Below, piece after piece: positions 20,598 to 31,457 of a stretch of 64,000 bases of DNA. How positions within the stretch are numbered: position 1 is the stretch's first letter; the number at the start of each line of letters is the position of its first letter. Where the stretch lies: contig NZ_JACHHG010000009.1 in NCBI RefSeq assembly GCF_014202645.1, positions 62,001 through 126,000 of the forward strand, in the 5' to 3' direction. The notes under the pieces are model-generated. The model did no database searches. It had not been told where the DNA came from and saw nothing but the letters and a program-made list of their open reading frames with translations. Both the position numbers and the translations under genes were made by a program. The stretch comes from Deinobacterium chartae. GTDB lineage: Bacteria > Deinococcota > Deinococci > Deinococcales > Deinococcaceae.

Positions 20598-21731
20598 ATG
20601 CCCGCGAATCCGGCCCCCTCCACGTCCAACGCTGCCCGCACCCGTCCCGCCACGGCCCGTCGGACACCCGCCTTTGTGCTGGGCGCACTCGGGGTTCTCA
20701 GCGCCCTGCTGGCCGGCTGCGGCAACAACCCGCCCGCCCCGAAAACCCTGAGTTACGAACTGCCCCTCAGCGAGCGCAGTTCGGTCAGCCGGGGGTTGCA
20801 CCTCGACGCCAGCGTGGCGGGCGGCCAGAAGATCGGCGTGATGATCGACACCGGCTCGACCGGCATCGTGATCGCGCGCAGGTACATCGGGCAGAACTAC
20901 ACCTCGCTGAACGAGACTTTCAGCAACTTCACCTACTCCAGCAGCGGAAACTCGTACTCGGGCGAATGGGTCAGGGCCAGCGTCCGGCTCTCGTCCCCAC
21001 AAAACGGCACCACCGCCGAGACCGTTCCCATGAAAATTCGGGTCGTGGACAAGTTCTGCAACGCCCAGAACGAATGCGTGACCGACCCGGACAAAATTCA
21101 CGTCTCCATGATGGGCGTCGGTTTTGACCGCATTGATCCGCACGGCACGGTCGTCGATCCCTCGCTCAACCCTTTCTTGAACCTGCAGGAAATGGCGGCG
21201 GGCACCATGGCCAAAGGTTACATTCTGACCCCGCGCACGATCACGCTGGGCGTCACCGCCGCCAACAGCCAGAACTTCGAGTTCGTCAAGCTCAAGCCCC
21301 TGGCCGCGACCGCCACGCAGCCCGCCGACTGGCAGGCTCCCACGGCCTGCATCGCCGTACCAACCGCAAACATCGCGCCGCAGTGTGGACCGCTGCTGAT
21401 CGATACCGGCCTGAACTACTCGATCGTGCAGGTTCCCGAAGGCATCAACCCCCCGCTGGTACAAGACCCCAGCGTGGCCACCCGGCAGCGCGTGGCCCAA
21501 GGGCAGCGCATCGTGATCACGGTACCCGAGCTCAACAAGACCCTCTACCAGTTCACCGTGGGGGACGCGTCCAGCGGCGCACCCGACTGGGTGGTGTGGG
21601 GACACAACACCACAGCTCACGCGGGACAGAGCTTCATGAACACCAGCATGCACACGTTGAGCCAGCTCGATTATCTGTACGACGCCGACAGCGGCCGTCT
21701 CGGCTTCCGCTTCCACGCCGTAGCCCCGTAA
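20598..21731 (+). CDS. Lipoprotein resembling a two-lobed aspartic protease
   Basis: A 377-residue exported protein with a lipobox (LLAGC, Cys 41). Two aspartic-protease signatures appear: VMIDTGSTGIVI (Asp 84) and LLIDTGLNYSIV (Asp 269). Their spacing of 185 residues is close to that between the catalytic Asp residues of pepsin (32 and 215), and each lies after a hydrophobic strand. This suggests a membrane-anchored, pepsin-like fold, unusual in bacteria, although some DUF families share DTG motifs without shown activity. It has its own promoter and terminator and no co-transcribed partner. Confidence 0.65.
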   Translation: MPANPAPSTSNAARTRPATARRTPAFVLGALGVLSALLAGCGNNPPAPKTLSYELPLSERSSVSRGLHLDASVAGGQKIGVMIDTGSTGIVIARRYIGQNYTSLNETFSNFTYSSSGNSYSGEWVRASVRLSSPQNGTTAETVPMKIRVVDKFCNAQNECVTDPDKIHVSMMGVGFDRIDPHGTVVDPSLNPFLNLQEMAAGTMAKGYILTPRTITLGVTAANSQNFEFVKLKPLAATATQPADWQAPTACIAVPTANIAPQCGPLLIDTGLNYSIVQVPEGINPPLVQDPSVATRQRVAQGQRIVITVPELNKTLYQFTVGDASSGAPDWVVWGHNTTAHAGQSFMNTSMHTLSQLDYLYDADSGRLGFRFHAVAP

Positions 21732-21765
21732 ACACCCGGCTGTCCACGCTCGTAAATCAGGATGT

Positions 21766-21798
21766 GAGGGTGACCCTACCAGCGTGGTCACCCTCTTT
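21766..21798 (+). terminator. Terminator after the DTG lipoprotein gene
   Basis: Ten-base arms GAGGGTGACC (21766-21775) and GGTCACCCTC (21786-21795) with a 10-nt loop and TTT. Confidence 0.75.
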
Positions 21799-21891
21799 CA
21801 GCTCACCTCGAGGCTCTGGCGAACCCAGGACCGCAGCCGGAAAAACCCTCCCTCGAGGAAATCCGGACGCCGCCCTGCACGCCTGCCCCGA

Positions 21892-22419
21892 TCAGGTCAG
21901 CAGTTTCCGCAGCGTCTTCAGATTGCGCACGGTCGTGGTGGACTTGTAACGCGCCTTGCTGCTGAGCTTGCCAAAAGCGCTCTCGGTCGAGCGGCTGCGC
22001 ACGACCTCCCAGTACAGCACGCCGTCCCCCGGCGCGACGCGCTCCACTCCGGGGTCCAGTTCGTCCCGCACCCGCGCGAGCTCCTCGAGGCTCGCAGCGC
22101 TCGAGGCCAGCAGCACGTAGGCATGCCAGCCGTCCCGGTCCGCCACGAAGGGGTAGGCATCCACAATGTCCCGCACCCGCCCGAGCTCCTCGAGGACCAC
22201 CCAGGCCTCGTAATCGAAGCGCTCCGAGAGTTTGGCCTCGAGACGCTTCTTGAGCGCAGCCGGGTCGTCGCCGTCGCTCTCAAACAGCACGTTGCCGCTG
22301 GCGAGCACGGTTTTGACCCGCTGTAGCCCGAGATCCTCGAAAGCCTTTTTCAGGTCGGCCATCTTGATGTTGATGCCCCCGACGTTGATGCCGCGCAGGA
22401 ACGCCACGTAGCTTTTCAC
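21892..22419 (-). CDS. DUF1697 family protein
   Basis: A 175-residue cytoplasmic protein starting KSYVAFLRGINVGGINIKMADLKKAFEDLG, the hallmark of DUF1697, followed by VLASGNVLFES and a C-terminal STESAFGKLSSKARYKSTTTVRNLKTLRKLL. The family has no assigned activity, though the fold resembles ferredoxin-like domains in pairs. The start is GTG with a weak AGG upstream. It stands alone, divergent from the acetyltransferase gene at 22535. Confidence 0.88.
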   Translation of the reverse strand: MKSYVAFLRGINVGGINIKMADLKKAFEDLGLQRVKTVLASGNVLFESDGDDPAALKKRLEAKLSERFDYEAWVVLEELGRVRDIVDAYPFVADRDGWHAYVLLASSAASLEELARVRDELDPGVERVAPGDGVLYWEVVRSRSTESAFGKLSSKARYKSTTTVRNLKTLRKLLT

Positions 22420-22534
22420 GTCCTGATCTTACGCAGCCGGCACCGGTCATCTCCTCATTGCGCCGGACGCATCTGCCTCTTCGGCTACGCGCCTTCGCGC
22501 TGTTCACCCGCGACCCCGCTGCTTAAACTGCGCT

Positions 22535-23134
22535 ATGTCCAGACTTCCCGTTCTCAGCGGCAGCAGCGTTTTCCTGACCCGCATCACCCGTGAAGACGCC
22601 CTTGAGCTGGGCCGCTACTTTTCCAACCTCGAGTTCACCACGTACCTGGGCGGCTACGGCTTTACCAACGGTCCCGAGGACCAGCAGGCCTGGGCCGAAG
22701 GCATCTTGAAAAACGATTCCTCGAGGGTGTATTTCGGGGTGTGCGAGTCGGGCAGCGACCGCTTGGTGGGCGGCGTGGAACTGCGCAACATCAACGCCCG
22801 CACCGGCACGGCCACGCTGGGCGTGGCGGTTTACGATCCGCAGGACTGGGGGCGCGGCTTCGGCAGCGAGGCGGTACGGCTGATGGTGGCGTACGGGATG
22901 TTCCACCTCAACCTGTTTAACATCGACCTGTACGTATTCGCCTTCAACGAGCGCGCAGTGCGCAGCTACCTTGGGGCCGGCTTTCGCACGATCGGGCGCC
23001 GGACCGGCAGCCAGGTGCTGGGCGGCGAGCGTTTCGACGAGATCTGGATGGAGATCACCCGCCCCGAGCTGAACCCGGCTGACCTGGGGCGCCTGCGCGC
23101 GCAGATCCGCCTGCTGGGCCCTGTCCAGGATTGA
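22535..23134 (+). CDS. GNAT acetyltransferase (RimJ/RimL-like)
   Basis: A 199-residue N-acetyltransferase. The acetyl-CoA-binding segment ATLGVAVYDPQDWGRGFGSEAVRLMVAYGMFHLNL contains the R/Q-x-x-G-x-G/A core, and FNERAVRSYLGAGFRTIGRR is the usual end of the RimL-type fold. Likely targets are protein N-termini or small amines; nothing nearby points to one. A TAAACT box (22524-22529) is 5 nt before the ATG, so the mRNA is probably leaderless. Confidence 0.85.
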   Translation: MSRLPVLSGSSVFLTRITREDALELGRYFSNLEFTTYLGGYGFTNGPEDQQAWAEGILKNDSSRVYFGVCESGSDRLVGGVELRNINARTGTATLGVAVYDPQDWGRGFGSEAVRLMVAYGMFHLNLFNIDLYVFAFNERAVRSYLGAGFRTIGRRTGSQVLGGERFDEIWMEITRPELNPADLGRLRAQIRLLGPVQD

Positions 23135-23226
23135 TGGTCGCCGCAGGCGCGGGAATTGGTCCTGTCCCTGTGACCCCGGCCGACTTAGCCTGAGTATGCA
23201 GGATCACGCTTGGCCCTTTCGGTTTT

Positions 23227-23256
23227 TTGACGTGTCTGTGTGCATTCTGGTAGCAT
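23227..23256 (+). promoter_or_regulatory. Promoter of lysJ
   Basis: TTGACG (23227-23232), 18-bp spacer, TAGCAT (23251-23256), followed by GAAGGAGG and ATG at 23282. Confidence 0.55.
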
Positions 23257-23281
23257 GAATAGACACGAAGGAGGCTATACA

Positions 23282-24514
<1,233 letters not shown>

Positions 24515-24529
24515 TTCTCCTCCCGCCCG

Positions 24530-24555
24530 GGGCGCAACTCTGTTGCGCCCTTTTT
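24530..24555 (+). terminator. Terminator of lysJ
   Basis: GGGCGCAAC and GTTGCGCCC arms with a TCT loop, then TTTTT. Confidence 0.92.
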
Positions 24556-24558
24556 GCC

Positions 24559-24571
24559 TATAGTGGTCCGC
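24559..24571 (+). promoter_or_regulatory. Leaderless-type -10 box
   Basis: TATAGT (24559-24564) ends 7 nt before the ATG at 24572, the distance expected if transcription starts at the start codon. It begins just after the lysJ terminator. Confidence 0.6.
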
Positions 24572-24928
24572 ATGGAAGCCCAGATTTTCGGCATCAAGAA
24601 GTCCTCCGCCACCCGCAAGGCCGAGCGCTTCTTCAAGGAACGGCGCATCCGGATCCACATGGTGGACCTCGAGGTACGTCCGATCGCCAAGGGCGAGGTA
24701 ACCCGTTTCGCGCAGCGCGCCGGGGGCCTCAGCGGCCTGCTGGATACCGGCTCGAAAAGTTACGGCAAGCTTGGCCTCGAGTTCCTGCGCATCTCCGAGG
24801 AGCGCCTGCTCGAACTGGTGCAGCAGAACCCGGACCTGCTGCGCCTGCCGCTGGTACGCGTGGGCAAGTCGCTGGTGGTCGGAGACGACGAGGCCGGCTG
24901 GCGTGCGGCCCTCGAGGCAGGCGGCTGA
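24572..24928 (+). CDS. ArsC/Spx-fold protein lacking the catalytic cysteine
   Basis: A 118-residue thioredoxin-fold protein of the ArsC/Spx group. It begins MEAQIFGIKKSSATRKAERFF: the position of the Cys (ArsC) or CxxC (Spx) is occupied by KKSSAT, with no Cys anywhere in the chain. The rest of the fold, including the conserved LPLVRVGKSLVVG end, is kept. It therefore cannot be an arsenate reductase and is more likely a binding or RNA-polymerase-interacting protein like Spx relatives. The start is chosen from the leaderless -10 box 7 nt upstream. Confidence 0.75.
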   Translation: MEAQIFGIKKSSATRKAERFFKERRIRIHMVDLEVRPIAKGEVTRFAQRAGGLSGLLDTGSKSYGKLGLEFLRISEERLLELVQQNPDLLRLPLVRVGKSLVVGDDEAGWRAALEAGG

Positions 24929-25085
24929 CCGGGGTCTCACGAGCAACCGCGCCCCCGGGAAGCCCGTTCGCTTCACGCCACGATCATGCTGTTTTCTGCG
25001 GTCTTTTGCCCACGAAGCCGCGATCACTCCAGCCGCGACCTGCGTAAGTCCAAGACATCGGTGCGCACGCGCCTCGAGGAGCATC
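24929..25085. other. Intergenic stretch before the sodC relic
   Basis: I see no gene, RNA or clear hairpin here. Together with the relic that follows, it makes the longest stretch without an intact gene in the window. Confidence 0.5.
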
Positions 25086-25489
25086 ATGGTGAAGTTCATC
25101 CTGCCCTGCACCCTGGCCCGGTATCGCCCTGACCACGTTGGCTGCCGCTCAGACCACGGCGCGGCAGCCAACCCGCACCGTGACTGCCGAACTGCGTGGC
25201 GCACCGGGTTGACGCACCGGGTAACGTGGTGGGAAGCGCCGTCCTGACCGGTACCGGGCAAAATCCGCCTTCAGGTGACCGTCCGTGACTTCAAGAGCGC
25301 GCAGGCGGGCGAACACGGCCTTCGCCTGCACGCGGTTGGGACCTGCTCGCCCACCTTTGCCGCCGCTGGCGCACTTCAACCCGGCCAACAACAGCGGTGA
25401 CCGTATCGCCCGCAGCGTTGTCGTCGCGCACGAACCTCTATCTTCGGCTGATCCTTACCCGGCTGCGCCCGCCTGGAAGCGCCTGTGAC
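25086..25489 (+). pseudogene. sodC: Decayed Cu/Zn superoxide dismutase gene
   Basis: Pieces of a periplasmic Cu/Zn superoxide dismutase can be read in order across shifting frames: a start MVKFILP, the signal-peptide end GIALTTLAAAQ, then TVTAELRGAPG, GNVVGSAVLTGTGQ, LQVTVRDFKSAQAGEHGL, RLHAVGTCSPTFAAAGA, FNPANNSGD, and SVVVAHEP near the end. At least four frame breaks and one in-frame stop separate them. The Cu-ligand motif HxH is changed to RLH, GAHFNP is broken by a 2-bp loss, and the zinc loop through DLPN is missing. The gene is clearly dead. Confidence 0.75.
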
Positions 25490-25617
25490 CCGTCACAACG
25501 AGCAAATTCCCGGCGCAGCAGAATGCTGACCGCTTTCTGATGACAAATTAAGGACGGTCTTCATTCGGCTCACTGCCGCGTCAGCCCTGCGGCTTAGGGT
25601 GAGCTTGGAGGCGAGTC

Positions 25618-26571
25618 ATGAACAAAATCCTTCTGGCCGGACTGCTGATGCTGGGCGCTGCCCCAGCTTTCGCAGCCCCGCAGATTTCCCCGCAGAGCAT
25701 CATCGTCAACCCCATCCCGGCACAGGTGGGCGTGAGCGTGTGGACCGACAAGGACCCCAGCGGAACCCGCACGCCCGACTACTATCCGGGCGAGCGCATC
25801 CGCCTGTACGTCTCGACCACCCGCGACGCCTACGTGTACCTGTTCAACGTGGACCCGAACGGTCAGGTGGACCTGATCTTGCCCAACCGCTACTCGGGCG
25901 GCGACAACTTCGTGCGCGGCGGAACCACCAAGGTCTTTCCGCCCTCGAATGCCGGTTTTACCTTTGACATCGCCACGCCTTACGGCGTGAACAAGGTGCT
26001 GGCCCTGGCCTCGACCACCCCGTTGAACCTCGACGACATCGCCCGTTTCCGCTCCGGTCAGAACTCGGGCTTCGCCGAGGTCACGGTGCGCACCCAGACC
26101 GGTCTGGCCCAGGCGCTCTCGATCGTGGTAAACCCGATCCCGCAGAACTCCTGGATCACCGATACCGCGTACTACAACGTCGCGGGCGGCAACGTCTACA
26201 ATCCGGCTCCGGACCCGTACTACCCGCCGCAGCCCGATCCGTACTACCCGGATCCGTACTACCCGGATCCCTACTATGACGGTTACGTGGTCTCGCACCT
26301 GGGTCTGCGCCTGTACCCCGGTGCCCGGCTGGTGGAGCGCAACGACACCCGCGACGCCGCTTACGTCAAGTTCGATACCGGGGCGCGTCTGAACGACGTA
26401 CTGGCCTACTACGAAGGCGAAATGCGCCGCCTGGGCTTCCGCACCGACTACCGCCGCAGCAACCGTGGCGAAACCGAAGTCCGCTTCAGCCGTGGCCGCG
26501 AATCGGTTCGCATGAACCTGCAAGACCAGGGACGCGGGCGCTTCTACCTGCGCCTCGTCTTCGATTACTGA
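25618..26571 (+). CDS. Secreted DUF4384 protein, first of three paralogs
   Basis: A 317-residue exported protein (signal peptide cut near AFA-APQ). The N-terminal DUF4384 part runs from [24 protein letters not shown] through [21 protein letters not shown] to [25 protein letters not shown] linker of repeated DPYYP units (residues about 200-222) leads to a roughly 95-residue C-terminal domain with [20 protein letters not shown]. Its two paralogs follow directly. DUF4384 is often found in proteins sensing or binding surface components; the exact role is unknown. RBS is GGAGG, and a terminator follows. Confidence 0.88.
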   Translation: MNKILLAGLLMLGAAPAFAAPQISPQSIIVNPIPAQVGVSVWTDKDPSGTRTPDYYPGERIRLYVSTTRDAYVYLFNVDPNGQVDLILPNRYSGGDNFVRGGTTKVFPPSNAGFTFDIATPYGVNKVLALASTTPLNLDDIARFRSGQNSGFAEVTVRTQTGLAQALSIVVNPIPQNSWITDTAYYNVAGGNVYNPAPDPYYPPQPDPYYPDPYYPDPYYDGYVVSHLGLRLYPGARLVERNDTRDAAYVKFDTGARLNDVLAYYEGEMRRLGFRTDYRRSNRGETEVRFSRGRESVRMNLQDQGRGRFYLRLVFDY

Positions 26572-26600
26572 CCGCCGCGGGCCTGCCGCGGCCCCTGCCA

Positions 26601-26628
26601 GCCGGTCGGCGACGCCGACCGGCTTTTT
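26601..26628 (+). terminator. Terminator after the first DUF4384 gene
   Basis: GCCGGTCGGC and GCCGACCGGC arms with a GAC loop, followed by TTTTT. Confidence 0.92.
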
Positions 26629-26690
26629 CAGGACTATCCCCCTCAAGCTCAACCGCAAGCGTTCATCAGATCACCATCAGCCTCCGGTTC

Positions 26691-26703
26691 TAGACTGAGG
26701 GGC
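26691..26703 (+). promoter_or_regulatory. -10 box of the second DUF4384 gene
   Basis: TAGACT (26691-26696) lies 7 nt before the ATG at 26704; the GAGGGGC between could serve as a weak ribosome binding site or the mRNA may be leaderless. Confidence 0.5.
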
Positions 26704-27648
26704 ATGAAGAAGACGCTGCTGCTTGCCGCCGCCACCTTAGCTACCGCCCAGGCCGCCGAATTGCGTATCAGCCCCCAGAGCATCGTCGTCAACCCGGTGC
26801 AGACCGATTTGCAGGTGGATGTCTGGACCGACCGTGACCCCTCGGGTGCCCGTACGCCCGAGTACCACCCCGGCGAACGGGTACGGCTGTACGCGCGGGT
26901 CAACCAGGACGCCTACGTGTACCTGTTCTCGGTGAACTCGGAAGGGGCCGTCAGCCTGATCCTGCCCAACCGTTACCAGGGCGGTGCCAACCTGCTGCGT
27001 GCCGGAAGCACCCGGGTCTTTCCCGAACAGGGTGCTCCTTATACCTTCGACATCGCCCGGCCCTACGGCGTCTCAAAGATCCTTGCGGTCGCCTCCAAAC
27101 ATCCGCTGGACCTGAACGACATCGCCCGCTTCCGCGACGGCCAGAACACCGGTTTTGCCGAGGTGACGGTCAAGTCCCAGGCTGGACTGGCCCAGGCGCT
27201 CTCGATCGTCGTGCAGCCCATAGCGCAAAACGAGTGGGTCAGTGACACGGCCTACTACACGGTGGTCGGCAGCGAGGTCGCGCCCGTCCGCCCGACTCCG
27301 CTGCCGACCACTCCGCCTGCCCCGCGCCCGCAGCCCGCTGCGAGCATGCTGCAGCTGAGCGTGCCGCTGCGGGCTTACCCGGGCCTGCAGGTCCTCGAGC
27401 TGAAGAACCAGGGCCACAAGAGCCGGGTGGTCTTCCGGGCCAACACGAGCCTGAACGCGCTGTACCAGCACTTTGACACCGAGCTGGTGCACGCCGGTTT
27501 CCGGCGCAGCGAACTGCGCCTTGACCGTGACGAGGCCAGGGCCGAGTACCACCGGGGCGGCGAGCGCCTCGAGCTGAAGCTGCGCGAAAAGAAGGGCCGC
27601 TTCGAGCTGGAACTGTCCGACAAGGGGCGCGGACGCGGCAAGCGCTGA
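26704..27648 (+). CDS. Secreted DUF4384 protein, second paralog
   Basis: A 314-residue exported protein with signal peptide MKKTLLLAAATLATAQA. It keeps the DUF4384 landmarks of its neighbours ([83 protein letters not shown]). The linker is Pro-rich (PVRPTPLPTTPPAPRPQP) in place of the DPYYP repeats. The C-terminal domain repeats the SLNALYQHFDTELVHAGFR pattern and ends in a basic RGRGKR tail. It has its own start signals and terminator, so the three paralogs are separate units from gene duplication. Confidence 0.87.
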   Translation: MKKTLLLAAATLATAQAAELRISPQSIVVNPVQTDLQVDVWTDRDPSGARTPEYHPGERVRLYARVNQDAYVYLFSVNSEGAVSLILPNRYQGGANLLRAGSTRVFPEQGAPYTFDIARPYGVSKILAVASKHPLDLNDIARFRDGQNTGFAEVTVKSQAGLAQALSIVVQPIAQNEWVSDTAYYTVVGSEVAPVRPTPLPTTPPAPRPQPAASMLQLSVPLRAYPGLQVLELKNQGHKSRVVFRANTSLNALYQHFDTELVHAGFRRSELRLDRDEARAEYHRGGERLELKLREKKGRFELELSDKGRGRGKR

Positions 27649-27671
27649 GCCTCAAGCTGATCACGCCTCCC

Positions 27672-27709
27672 GCGGGTCTCGAGGAATTTCCCTCGAGACC
27701 CGCATTTTT
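27672..27709 (+). terminator. Terminator after the second DUF4384 gene
   Basis: Thirteen-base arms (27672-27684, 27691-27703) with a short AT-rich loop and a following ATTTTT run. Confidence 0.92.
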
Positions 27710-27827
27710 CATGTTCTCCGGTCCTTTAGAAGACTCATGGGGCAGCACAGAAGCCTAAAGGCGTCCTCAGATGCGGTCAGGCCCAGGTCAGCGGCCACGC
27801 GTAGGGTAATACGCAGGAGGTCAAACC

Positions 27828-28721
27828 ATGCACAAGACCCTGCGAGTGACCGCACTCTCGGCACTGATGCTGCTGTCCGGTGCTGCTTTTGCCCAGGCCC
27901 GCATCTCGCCTCAGAGCATCATCGTGAACCCGGTAGAAACCGAGTTACAGGTGAACGTCTGGACCGACAAGGACCCCAGCGGCAACGGCCGCCCGGTGTA
28001 CCGTCCGGGTGAGCGCATCCGCCTGCACGCCTCGGTGAACCGCGACGCCTATGTGTACCTGTTCAGCCTGAACTCGGCCGGTCAGGTGGACCTGATCTTG
28101 CCCAACCGCTACGACGATGGGGACAACTTCCTGCGGGCCAACACCCGCCGCGCGTTCCCCGGCGAGGGAGATCCGTACACCTTCGACGTAGCTGCACCGT
28201 ACGGCGTTTCCAAGGTGCTGGCCCTGGCCTCGCTGGAGCCGCTGGACATCGACGACATCGCCCGCTTCGAGAACGGCCAGACCGGTTTCGCCGAGGTGAC
28301 GGTCAAGACCCAGACCGGGTTGGCCCAGGCCCTCTCGATCGTCGTGAACCCGATCCCGCAAGAATCCTGGGTAACCGACGTGGCCGAGTACCAGGTGGCC
28401 GCTCCCGCTCCGGCTCCGGCTCCGAACATCGCTTACGTGAACAGCGTGCCGCTGCTGCGCCTGTACCCCAATGCCCTGCCGGTGTCGCAGACCAAGCGCG
28501 GCCTGAACACCACCACCCAGTTCGAGACCTCGGCCTCGCTGCGCGGCGTGTTCAATTACTACAACTCCACCCTGGGCCGTCTGGGTTACCGCCGCACCGT
28601 GCGCACCGAGCGCCCCAACCAGATCAGCGCGCGCTACGTGCGCGGCAACCAGGAACTGCGCGTGGAACTGCAGGACCTGCCCGGCAAGCGCTACGAGATC
28701 AGCTTTAACCGCAACCGTTAA
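27828..28721 (+). CDS. Secreted DUF4384 protein, third paralog
   Basis: A 297-residue exported protein with signal peptide ending AAFAQA. The DUF4384 part is close to the first paralog ([75 protein letters not shown]). The linker is short and Ala-Pro-rich (APAPAPAP). The C-terminal domain carries ASLRGVFNYYNSTLGRLGYRR and ends FNRNR. The start at 27828 has AGGAGGT upstream. Its transcript ends in a long inverted repeat that also faces the ABC operon on the other strand. Confidence 0.88.
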   Translation: MHKTLRVTALSALMLLSGAAFAQARISPQSIIVNPVETELQVNVWTDKDPSGNGRPVYRPGERIRLHASVNRDAYVYLFSLNSAGQVDLILPNRYDDGDNFLRANTRRAFPGEGDPYTFDVAAPYGVSKVLALASLEPLDIDDIARFENGQTGFAEVTVKTQTGLAQALSIVVNPIPQESWVTDVAEYQVAAPAPAPAPNIAYVNSVPLLRLYPNALPVSQTKRGLNTTTQFETSASLRGVFNYYNSTLGRLGYRRTVRTERPNQISARYVRGNQELRVELQDLPGKRYEISFNRNR

Positions 28722-28743
28722 ACAGGCCCTCTCGCTGTCTGCC

Positions 28744-28786
28744 TTACGCACCATTACCCCGCATGATGCGGGGTAATGGTGCGTAA
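28744..28786. terminator. Long perfect hairpin between convergent units
   Basis: Exact 21-bp arms (28744-28764, 28766-28786) around a single G. It lies between the third DUF4384 gene and the convergent ABC operon; no T-run follows on either strand. Confidence 0.7.
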
Positions 28787-28813
28787 ACGGGCATACGGTC
28801 CGCCCGGGGTCAC

Positions 28814-29677
28814 TTACCCGACGCGCTTGAGCTTGCCGGTGCGCTTGGCCCAACGCTCGGCCAGACGGAAGACATACAGGCCCAGCGGGATGGTGACAAA
28901 GGCAAAAGCGACCAGGATGCCCAGCTCGGGCAGCACCGCCGAGAGCGAGGCACCCTGCAGCACCGCGTCCTTGCCCTGCATGTTGCCCTCGATGCCGAGC
29001 AGCTTGCGGCAGGCGGTGAGCGCGTAGGTGGCCGGACTGATGAACGAGAGCGGCTGCAGCCATGCGGGCAGCACGCTGACCGGGTAGTAGATGCCGCTGA
29101 TCAGCAGAAAAACCGCCTGGATGATGTTGGTGGCCTGAGCTCCGTTCTCGGTGCTCATCATCGGCAGCACCGCCGCGATCAGGCCGAGACCCATGAACGA
29201 GAACGACGCCACGATGATCACCACCAGGCAGCCCCACAGGTTGGCACCGCTGACCGAGAGCGAGGTGAACAGCAGCAGCGCGGCCATCACGATAACGACC
29301 CGCACCAGTGCGTACAGGCCAGCAAAGGCCGAGACCCCGAGCAGGTGCACCAGCCGCGATACCGGGGCCATGAAGGTGTACTCGATCGTACCTTCCCAGC
29401 GCTCGTAGGAGATCGAGTTGGCGATCTCACCGAACAACCGTGACAGAAAGGACCACATCACCACCCCCAGGATCAGGGTGAGGGTCAAGTTGGACTGCCC
29501 CAGGGCCACGCCGATCAGCACGATGGTCGCGGCATTCACCACGTCGTAGAACGAAAAGACAACGTGCCAGGAGAAATACCGCCGGGTCAGGTGATAATCG
29601 CGAAAGACAAAGGCACCGGCCGCCCGCAGGTGGCCGAACAGACCGCGCGCCTGCGAAGAAGTGGGATGAGGCTGCAT
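28814..29677 (-). CDS. ABC-2 type transporter permease
   Basis: A 287-residue membrane protein with six predicted helices of the ABC-2 exporter type. Characteristic parts are the N-terminal cytoplasmic region with FRDYHLTRRYFSWHVVFSF, the ERWEGTIEYTFMAPVSRLVHLLG element before the second helix, and the ISGIYYPVSVLPAWLQPLSFISPATYAL segment that defines this family. It pairs with the ATPase two genes upstream to export a drug, lipid or peptide. The start at 29677 lies 32 nt after the acetyltransferase gene. The cargo is unknown. Confidence 0.88.
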   Translation of the reverse strand: MQPHPTSSQARGLFGHLRAAGAFVFRDYHLTRRYFSWHVVFSFYDVVNAATIVLIGVALGQSNLTLTLILGVVMWSFLSRLFGEIANSISYERWEGTIEYTFMAPVSRLVHLLGVSAFAGLYALVRVVIVMAALLLFTSLSVSGANLWGCLVVIIVASFSFMGLGLIAAVLPMMSTENGAQATNIIQAVFLLISGIYYPVSVLPAWLQPLSFISPATYALTACRKLLGIEGNMQGKDAVLQGASLSAVLPELGILVAFAFVTIPLGLYVFRLAERWAKRTGKLKRVG

Positions 29678-29709
29678 CAGGGCTCCTGAAATGAAGGGAG
29701 AAAGGCCTG

Positions 29710-30563
29710 TTAAATCTCGAGGGTTGCGGTGGGCTGCTGCAGGCGGTAGCGGACTGCGGCGTAGCGGGTGACGAAACCGATCTCGTGATAGAGCGCCAGG
29801 GCCTCGGGCGAGCAGAACTCGGCTCCCAAGAGCACCTCGAGGGCTCCCCGGTCGCGCAGCAGGGCGCAGGCGCGCGCCAGCAGGGACAGCCCGATGCCCT
29901 GCCCGTGCCACTGGGGAGCGACTCCCAGCATGTACACGTGACCTGCCTGGCCCTGCTCGGTCTCCTCGAGGCCCATAGAGACGTAGGCGAGGTCGTGTTC
30001 GCCACAGGTCAGAACCTGCCAGTCGCGCGGGTCGAAGTCGGGAGCGGCGTACCACTGCGCCACGGTTGCAGCCTCGAGCGGCAGCAGGCCTTCGCAGCCT
30101 GCGATGGCGGCGTTGTGCAGCCGGCGGAAGCGCTCGGCGCTCGCATGCTCCAGGCGCATTCCGGCCTCGAGGGGGGCGGGGGTCAGGGCCCGCAGGCGCG
30201 GCCCGGTCAGGCTGAGGCGGTGAAAGGTGCTGACCGCGCGGAACCCGCGTGCCTCGAGGCGGCGGCGCTGGTGCGCGCGCGACTCGGGCACGGTGATCTC
30301 GACCGGGAGGCCGCGGCTTACGGCAGCGTGGGTGGCGTAATCGAGCAGGTTCAGGTCCCCCTCCTCGGGCAGGTCGATCGGGTGCCACGCGGCAGGAGCC
30401 GAGTGGCGCGCCACGCTCTGCAGCGAGGTCCACAGCAGCGCCTCCGGACGGTCCAGCATGGCGGTGGCTGGGTTCGCTGCCTCCCGGCGGCCCTGCGGAC
30501 CGACGAGCGAGGCAGCGACGTCCACGTCGGGAGCGCGGCGAAGTTTAAAAGTCAGGCTGGAGA

Positions 30564-30567
<4 letters not shown>
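29710..30567 (-). CDS. GNAT acetyltransferase within the ABC operon
   Basis: A 285-residue protein whose C-terminal half is a GNAT domain (YMLGVAPQWHGQGIGLSLLARACALLRDRG for acetyl-CoA binding, FCSPEALALYHEIGFVTRY at the end). The N-terminal half is a second, degenerate GNAT-like fold (VEITVPESRAHQRRRLEARGF). It starts at GTG overlapping the ATPase stop by 4 bp. Being sandwiched between the ATPase and permease of one exporter suggests it modifies the exported compound or protects against it; this is inference from position. Confidence 0.83.
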
Positions 30568-31421
<854 letters not shown>

Positions 31422-31457
31422 GGCTCCTCCTGATGATTTCGGCGGGGTGGGGCGACG

